NCBI GenBank assembly: GCA_021372825.1
Contig: JAJFTR010000036.1
Span: 1-64,000 of the forward strand
Source: Actinomycetes bacterium
Lineage (GTDB): Bacteria > Actinomycetota > Coriobacteriia > Anaerosomatales > Anaerosomataceae
DNA: 64,000 nt
Direction: 5' to 3'
Below, piece after piece: positions 59,213 to 64,000 of this stretch. Below the pieces are notes generated by a model. It ran no database searches and had not been told where the DNA came from. It worked only from the letters and a program-made list of their open reading frames with translations. The translations under genes were made by a program, and so were the position numbers. How positions within the stretch are numbered: the stretch's first letter is position 1; every line of letters starts with the position of its first letter.

Positions 59213-60202
59213 GTGACGCATGCGGCTATCACAGGTATTGGTGCCTATCTTCCCGAGCGACGCCTCACCAACGCCGACCTCGAGAGGCTCGTCGACACGA
59301 CAGACGAGTGGATCACGACGCGTACCGGTATCCGCGAACGGAGGCTGGCAGCCGAGGGCGAAGCCACCTCGGACCTCGCGGCACGCGCGGGGCTGGCCGC
59401 GCTTGGCGACGCGAGCCTGAAACCGGCGGACATCGACCTTGTCATCGTGGGCACTTCGAGTCCTGACAAGATCTTCCCATCGACGGCGTGTCTTGCCGCC
59501 GCCAAGATGGGAGCCTCGTGTGCGGCCGTCGACACGATGGCCGCGTGTTCGAGCTTTGTTTATGCGCTTCACTCGGCCACCTGCGCTATCGAAAGCGGCC
59601 GAGCGAAGCGGGTGCTGGCCATCGGGGCTGATGCACTCACGCGTCATGTGGACTTCACCGACCGGGCGACGTGCGTCTTGTTCGGTGATGGGGCAGGGGC
59701 TGTGGTTCTTGAGGAGTCGTCCGAGCCGGGTGTCCTCGGTATCGACCTCGGCGCCGATGGAACACGCCCCGATATCCTTGAAATCCCCGTCGGCGGTTCT
59801 GCCGCGCCTGCGACATGCGAACGCATCGAACAAGGACTGCACTATGTGAAGATGAACGGCCAGGAGGTCTTCAAGTTCGCCGTACGTGTGATCCCTCAGA
59901 CGACGCGAAAGGCGCTACTGGCCTCGCATAACGACGTCGATGACCTGAAGTGGCTCATCCCGCACCAAGCCAATCAGCGCATCCTTGACACCGTCGCTGA
60001 CAGGCTGGGCCTTCCCCACGACCGTGTCTACTCGGGAATCTCCACCACTGGCAACACGTCTGCCGCGTCGATTCCTCTTGCGGTAAACGACCTGTATACT
60101 TGCGGACGACTCATGTACGGCGATCTGCTCGCGCTGGTTGGTTTCGGCGCGGGTCTGACCTGGGGCGCCGCCATCGTTCGTTGGACGAAGGAGGTCCGGT
60201 AG
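59213..60202 (+). CDS. fabH: 3-oxoacyl-ACP synthase III (KAS III)
   Basis: FabH condenses acetyl-CoA with malonyl-ACP to start fatty acid chains. The catalytic triad is visible: C112 in DTMAACSSF, His in IPHQANQRI, and Asn in TTGNTSAAS. The start ITGIGAYLPERRLTN and the DEWITTRTGIRERR block are typical. It begins with GTG 59213 after a GAGGAG. fabK follows immediately at its stop codon. Confidence 0.96.
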   Translation: MTHAAITGIGAYLPERRLTNADLERLVDTTDEWITTRTGIRERRLAAEGEATSDLAARAGLAALGDASLKPADIDLVIVGTSSPDKIFPSTACLAAAKMGASCAAVDTMAACSSFVYALHSATCAIESGRAKRVLAIGADALTRHVDFTDRATCVLFGDGAGAVVLEESSEPGVLGIDLGADGTRPDILEIPVGGSAAPATCERIEQGLHYVKMNGQEVFKFAVRVIPQTTRKALLASHNDVDDLKWLIPHQANQRILDTVADRLGLPHDRVYSGISTTGNTSAASIPLAVNDLYTCGRLMYGDLLALVGFGAGLTWGAAIVRWTKEVR

Positions 60203-61153
60203 ATGGCCCTGCACACACGGCTCACACGACTACTCGGCATCGAGCACCCCATCATCCAGGGCGGTATGGCATGGACGGCGACAGCCGAACTCGCGGCTGC
60301 GGTGAGTAACGCGGGCGCAATCGGCATCATCGGCGCCGGCCACATGCCGACCGATCTGCTGCGAGAGCAGATCCGTCTGGCCAAGACACTCACGGACAAG
60401 CCTTTCGGCGTGAACCTCATGCTCTTGACGCCGCACATCGATGACATCGTGCAGATGGTCCTCGATGAGCATGTGCCAATGGTCACGACCGGTGCGGGCA
60501 ACCCCGGCAAGTACATGGCCTCACTCAAGACCGCCGGCATCAAAGTCCTCCCCATCACGCCATCTGTCGCTCTCGCCCAGCGCATGGAATCGATCGGCGC
60601 AGACGCGATCATCGGAGAGGGCATGGAGGCTGGTGGACACATCGGCGAGCTCACCACGATGGTCCTTGTGCCACAGTTGGTCGACGCGGTAGAGATTCCA
60701 GTGGTTGCAGCCGGAGGAATCGCCGACGGTCGAGGAGTCGCCGCCGCTTTCGCGCTAGGCGCCGAAGGTGTGCAGCTCGGCACACGGTTCATTTCTGCCA
60801 CCGAGTGCACCGTCCACCCCGCTGTCAAGGAGCGGGTCCTGAAGGCCAAGGACCGTGATACGGTCGTCACCGGCCGGTCCACTGGACATCCGGTGCGGGT
60901 GCTCAAGAACAAGCTCGCTCGTCAGATCATGGAGCTCGATCGTGAAAACAGGCCCGAGGAGATCGAGGAGCTTGGGACGGGGAAACTCGCACTCGCGATG
61001 CGCCAGGGCGACGTCGATATGGGAAGTCTCATGGCGGGCCAGAGCGCCGCTATGGTGTGCAAGATCGAGCCCGCTGCCGACATCGTCCATGAACTAGTGC
61101 ATGATGCCGAGGCGATCATGCGGTCCTTGCACGAGAAGGCGACCGGAGAGTAG
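60203..61153 (+). CDS. fabK: Enoyl-ACP reductase II, FMN-dependent
   Basis: FabK is the flavin-dependent enoyl reductase that completes each elongation round, replacing FabI. The 316-residue TIM-barrel protein shows HPIIQGGMAWTATAELA, FGVNLMLLTP, GEGMEAGGHIGE, VVAAGGIADGRGVAAA, GVQLGTRFISATEC and a closing AGQSAAMV, as in known FabK. Neighbours are fabH and fabD, confirming the pathway. It suggests insensitivity to FabI-directed inhibitors such as triclosan, as a family trait. Confidence 0.95.
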   Translation: MALHTRLTRLLGIEHPIIQGGMAWTATAELAAAVSNAGAIGIIGAGHMPTDLLREQIRLAKTLTDKPFGVNLMLLTPHIDDIVQMVLDEHVPMVTTGAGNPGKYMASLKTAGIKVLPITPSVALAQRMESIGADAIIGEGMEAGGHIGELTTMVLVPQLVDAVEIPVVAAGGIADGRGVAAAFALGAEGVQLGTRFISATECTVHPAVKERVLKAKDRDTVVTGRSTGHPVRVLKNKLARQIMELDRENRPEEIEELGTGKLALAMRQGDVDMGSLMAGQSAAMVCKIEPAADIVHELVHDAEAIMRSLHEKATGE

Positions 61154-61156
61154 ACC

Positions 61157-62074
61157 ATGCGGCGCCATGCTCTCGTCTTCCCCGGTCAGGGGTCACAGCG
61201 AATCGGCATGCTCGAGCGCCTGCCCGCGATTGAGTCGTTTGAACGCCTGGTGGACGCCGCGGAGGCGCTCTCGGGACTTCCGCTCGCTCGGATCGCCACC
61301 GAGGGTCCAGCCGACCGGCTAGCAGACACGCGAGTCGCTCAGCCGCTCCTCTACTTGTGCGATTGGGCGTGGGGCGTGACCCTACTCTCAGAAGGAGCAG
61401 AACCTGCAGCGCTTGCAGGTCACAGCCTGGGGGAGTATGCAGCCCTTGCCGTAGGCGGCGTCGTCTCCCCAGAAGCAGGTCTCGAACTGGTGATCGAGAG
61501 GTCACGTCTGATGTCAGCCGCGGCCACCGAGAAGCCCGGCGGGATGGCTGCCGTGCTCGGCATGGAAAGGGCTATGGCGCTCGACTTGTTGAGCAGCCTC
61601 GACGGTGTGTGGGTGGCCAACGACAACAGCCCCGGCCAGATCGTGATCTCCGGTACCCACCAAGGGATCGAGGCGGCCACATCTGCCCTGATGTCGGCTG
61701 GCGCCCGGAAGGTCGTTCCTCTGCAGGTGAGCGGTGGCTTCCACTCTCCTTTGATGTCTGCGGCTCAAGACAGCTTCGCGCAGATCCTTCGGGACGCTGA
61801 CATGCGACCCTCAGCGTACCCGTTGTACCAGAACACCGATCCAGCCCCCGCCACCTCGCCGGACGTGATCCGAAAGCGCCTCATCGATCAACTCGTAAGA
61901 CCTGTCCGATGGACCGAGACGATGGAAGCGCTCGTTTCCGATGGAGTCGAGGTCCTCGTCGAGTGTGGACCGGGCGCGGTGCTCTGCGGGCTTGCCAGGC
62001 GCTTCGACGGACTGGAATCGGTCGACGTCGAGGACGGCGGGATCTCTTCTGTGATGGGGGTGTTGCGCTCATGA
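61157..62074 (+). CDS. fabD: Malonyl-CoA:ACP transacylase
   Basis: FabD loads malonyl groups onto ACP. The 305-residue protein has [11 protein letters not shown] at the start, the nucleophile S90 in [11 protein letters not shown], and the [11 protein letters not shown] motif with the catalytic His. [13 protein letters not shown] segment near the end is typical. It starts three bases after fabK and overlaps fabG by four bases. Confidence 0.96.
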   Translation: MRRHALVFPGQGSQRIGMLERLPAIESFERLVDAAEALSGLPLARIATEGPADRLADTRVAQPLLYLCDWAWGVTLLSEGAEPAALAGHSLGEYAALAVGGVVSPEAGLELVIERSRLMSAAATEKPGGMAAVLGMERAMALDLLSSLDGVWVANDNSPGQIVISGTHQGIEAATSALMSAGARKVVPLQVSGGFHSPLMSAAQDSFAQILRDADMRPSAYPLYQNTDPAPATSPDVIRKRLIDQLVRPVRWTETMEALVSDGVEVLVECGPGAVLCGLARRFDGLESVDVEDGGISSVMGVLRS

Positions 62075-62826
62075 GCGGCGTCGAAGGACTCGTGGCCCTG
62101 GTGACCGGCGCGAACGGTGGCATAGGGGGAGCGATTGCAAGCACACTCGGATGTCGCGGCGCGACCGTGGCATTCGGCGTGCGCCGAGACGCCTCGTCCG
62201 CCCGACGTGTGATCGAGGAGCTCACGAAAGAGGGCCACCGTGGTGACCACGACATCTTCACTGCAGACGTGTCCGATCCTGGCGAGGCGACCCAGCTCGT
62301 GGAGAGTGTCGTCGCACGGTACGGGCGACTCGACGTCGTGGTGAACAACGCGGGCATAACACGCGACGGTCTCCTTGTGAGGATGTCCGACGAAGACTGG
62401 GAAGCGGTCATCGATACCAACCTGACAGGTGCATTCAACGTCATGCGCGCCGCAGCGCGTCCGATGATGAAGCAGCGCTCGGGGTCGATCGTGAACGTCT
62501 CGTCGGTAGTGGGGCTTGTCGGCAACGCAGGCCAAGCGAACTACGCCGCGGCCAAGGCTGGGCTGATCGGACTCACGAAGTCGGTCGGTCGCGAGCTCGC
62601 CTCGCGCAACGTGCGCGTCAACGCGGTAGCGCCAGGATTCATCGAGACGTCGATGACCGCGGCGCTACCGCAGAGCGCGCGCGAGGCCGCCTTGGGAACC
62701 ATAGCAATGAGGAGGTTCGGCTCGCCACAAGACGTGGCTGTCGCGGTGGCGTTTCTCGCCTCGCCGGATTCGGCGTACATCACCGGGCAGGTACTGGTGG
62801 TAGACGGTGGCATGACGTTTGCCTGA
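62071..62826 (+). CDS. fabG: 3-oxoacyl-ACP reductase
   Basis: FabG reduces 3-oxoacyl-ACP with NADPH. The 251-residue short-chain dehydrogenase has the TGANGGIG cofactor loop at 12-19, NNAG, and the catalytic set N117, S144/145, Y158 and K162 ([16 protein letters not shown]). The C-terminus [13 protein letters not shown] is usual. ATG 62071 overlaps the fabD stop; acpP starts 51 bases after its end. Confidence 0.96.
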   Translation: MSGVEGLVALVTGANGGIGGAIASTLGCRGATVAFGVRRDASSARRVIEELTKEGHRGDHDIFTADVSDPGEATQLVESVVARYGRLDVVVNNAGITRDGLLVRMSDEDWEAVIDTNLTGAFNVMRAAARPMMKQRSGSIVNVSSVVGLVGNAGQANYAAAKAGLIGLTKSVGRELASRNVRVNAVAPGFIETSMTAALPQSAREAALGTIAMRRFGSPQDVAVAVAFLASPDSAYITGQVLVVDGGMTFA

Positions 62827-62877
62827 TCGCGGATACGCGTTGATACGTGACGTGGCAGGGGAGAGGAGGTGTATCAC

Positions 62878-63117
62878 ATGGACAACGACGAGGTCTTTGA
62901 CAAGGTCAAGGAAGTCATCATCGACCAACTGAACGTCGAGGAAGACGACGTGACCCCCGAAGCTTCGTTCATCGACGACCTTGGTGCCGACTCGCTTGAC
63001 ATCGTCGAGCTCGTCATGGCGCTCGAGGAATCCTTCGGCATCTCCATCCCTGACGAGGAAGCTGAAGGCATCAAGACAGTGTCCGACGCAGTGGACTACA
63101 TCGTCGCTCACGTCTAG
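62878..63117 (+). CDS. acpP: Acyl carrier protein
   Basis: This 79-residue acidic protein carries growing acyl chains on phosphopantetheine attached to S39 in [10 protein letters not shown]. The four-helix ACP pattern is intact. ATG 62878 has AGGAGGT at a spacing of seven; GTG 62869 overlaps that site and is rejected. The strong ribosome site fits an abundant protein. It follows fabG, as in most bacterial fab clusters. Confidence 0.97.
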   Translation: MDNDEVFDKVKEVIIDQLNVEEDDVTPEASFIDDLGADSLDIVELVMALEESFGISIPDEEAEGIKTVSDAVDYIVAHV

Positions 63118-63141
63118 AGATGCTCGTCGTTTCGATTCTTC

Positions 63142-63173
63142 GCCCGGCCGGTCCCGCACCGGACCGGCCGGGC
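63142..63173 (+). terminator. Strong GC hairpin after acpP
   Basis: GCCCGGCCGGTCC (63142-63154) pairs perfectly with GGACCGGCCGGGC (63161-63173), a 13-bp stem with a six-base loop, 24 bases after acpP. There is no T-run, so it may end or slow transcription or protect the acpP mRNA from degradation, making acpP more abundant than the next gene. Confidence 0.6.
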
Positions 63174-63200
63174 GGGACAACAACTCCACGGAGGACCTCA

Positions 63201-64000
63201 GTGGACATGCCCAAACTCACTATCGGTAGCCGGAGCGCTGATCTGCCGATCATGCAAGGCGGGATGGCGGTACGCATCTCTATGGGGCCTCTCGCCGCCG
63301 CTGTCGCCAACGAGGGCGGCATCGGACTGGTGGCTGGATCCGGGCTCGGGGCCGCCGAGTTCCGGCGGGAAGTCCGCTGGGCCAGAGAACGCACCGACGG
63401 GGTTCTTGGCGTGAATGTCATGGTCGCGGTACGCAAGTTCAAAGACCTGGTCTTGACGGCGATAGACGAAGGCGTCGATCTCGTGGTCGCAGGCGCGGGC
63501 TTCTCACGCGACGTCTTCGCCTGGTGCAAGGAAGCCGGCGTAGAATGCGTGCCTGTCGTCGGAAGCGCGCGTGTCGCTCGACTTGCCGAACGCTTCGGCG
63601 CGTCCGCGGTCGTCGTGGAGGGATACGAAGCAGGCGGTCACCTTGGCACGGATCGGCCGATGATGGAGCTTCTCCCCGAGATCGTAGAGGCCGTCGACAT
63701 CCCCGTGATCGCAGCGGGAGGTGTCGTCACGGGTGGTGACATCAAACGTGCTCTGGATGCGGGCGCATCCGGTGTGCAGATGGGCACTCGCTTTGCCGCC
63801 ACAGTGGAATCGTCCGCGCCCGATGCCTTCAAGCAGAAGTACGTGGACGCTGCCGATGCCGACGTGGTGATCACCACAAGCCCCGTGGGATTACCAGGAC
63901 GAGCGATCCGTAACGCACTGACCGATCGTCTCGCGGCGGGTGACTATCCACCGATCGAGAGATGCGTCGCGTGTCTGAAGGACTGTGGGAAGACCTACTG
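63201..64000 (+). CDS. FabK/nitronate monooxygenase-like flavoprotein (partial at 3' end)
   Basis: The frame starts at GTG 63201, six bases after GGAGG, and stays open to the window end (266 codons). It resembles the FabK/2-nitropropane dioxygenase TIM barrel: PIMQGGMAVRIS, GLVAGSGLGAAEF, GVNVMVAV, EGYEAGGHLGTDRP, VIAAGGVVTGGDIKRAL and GVQMGTRFAAT. Near the cut end a cysteine cluster appears, CVACLKDCGKTYC, which the first FabK here lacks. It may be a second enoyl reductase or a nitronate monooxygenase. Its place after acpP, where fabF often sits, favours a lipid role, but this is uncertain. Confidence 0.85.
   Translation, partial: MDMPKLTIGSRSADLPIMQGGMAVRISMGPLAAAVANEGGIGLVAGSGLGAAEFRREVRWARERTDGVLGVNVMVAVRKFKDLVLTAIDEGVDLVVAGAGFSRDVFAWCKEAGVECVPVVGSARVARLAERFGASAVVVEGYEAGGHLGTDRPMMELLPEIVEAVDIPVIAAGGVVTGGDIKRALDAGASGVQMGTRFAATVESSAPDAFKQKYVDAADADVVITTSPVGLPGRAIRNALTDRLAAGDYPPIERCVACLKDCGKTY

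Overview
The window is GC-rich, densely packed chromosomal DNA with many GTG starts and 4-base ATGA/GTGA gene overlaps. It holds core metabolism and information-processing genes. Gene content suggests an anaerobic Actinomycetota, perhaps a Coriobacteriia-like lineage: FabK-type enoyl reductase, ADP-forming acetyl-CoA synthetase, a LexA box of the Gram-positive/actinobacterial type, a DUF6504 gene beside dnaE, and DUF512 with der, plsY and gpsA. The taxon is an inference from gene content only. There are no rRNA genes, insertion sequences, phage genes or CRISPR arrays.

Layout. 1-7.7 kb: end of aroA, then cmk-plsC-ispH-DUF512-der-plsY-gpsA-rpe. 7.7-11.4 kb: an FMN riboswitch and the complete riboflavin operon ribD-ribE-ribBA-ribH, closed by a terminator. 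11.7-17 kb: an unknown gene, mnmA, a PHP phosphatase, a Nif3-like protein, a coiled-coil zinc-ribbon protein, an RNase H-like gene and queD. 17-26 kb: a possible orphan ORF, a DtxR-type regulator and a DNA-repair island. The island has a LexA-box promoter driving a DUF6504 gene and a DnaE polymerase, then convergent dinB, nfo and a DEDD-exonuclease/GIY-YIG protein. 26-29.1 kb: an acidic four-cysteine protein of unknown function and a ChlI-ChlD type AAA/VWA chelatase protein. 29.1-33.5 kb, minus strand: psiE, gltX, tRNA-Gln, tRNA-Glu, glnS and the RNase P RNA. 33.5-41.6 kb: a SAM-I riboswitch and metK, then priA-def-fmt-rsmB, glpX and a convergent FmdB-type gene. 41.6-47 kb: a PASTA protein with a degenerate amidase domain, an overlapping EnvC-like M23 protein, a TPP riboswitch with thiT-thiN, and a GAF/HD-GYP protein. 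47-54.9 kb: rpmB, an Asp23 protein, FakA- and DegV-type proteins, recG-rsmD-coaD, a coiled-coil protein, a DUF177 gene and rpmF. 54.9-64 kb: ADP-forming acetyl-CoA synthetase, a BioD/DRTGG protein, plsX-fabH-fabK-fabD-fabG-acpP, and a FabK-like flavoprotein cut by the window end.

The genes converge on membrane lipid synthesis. Acetyl-CoA handling, FAS II initiation and elongation genes, PlsX, a putative fatty-acid kinase pair, PlsY, PlsC and GpsA are all present, so most steps from acetyl-CoA to phosphatidate are covered. Three metabolite riboswitches (FMN, SAM-I, TPP) control cofactor genes. The most unusual points are the SOS cassette, whose first protein carries a sliding-clamp-like motif; the PASTA pseudo-amidase paired with an EnvC-like protein; the gltX-tRNA-Gln-tRNA-Glu-glnS cluster; and a SAM-I riboswitch with an extra hairpin.
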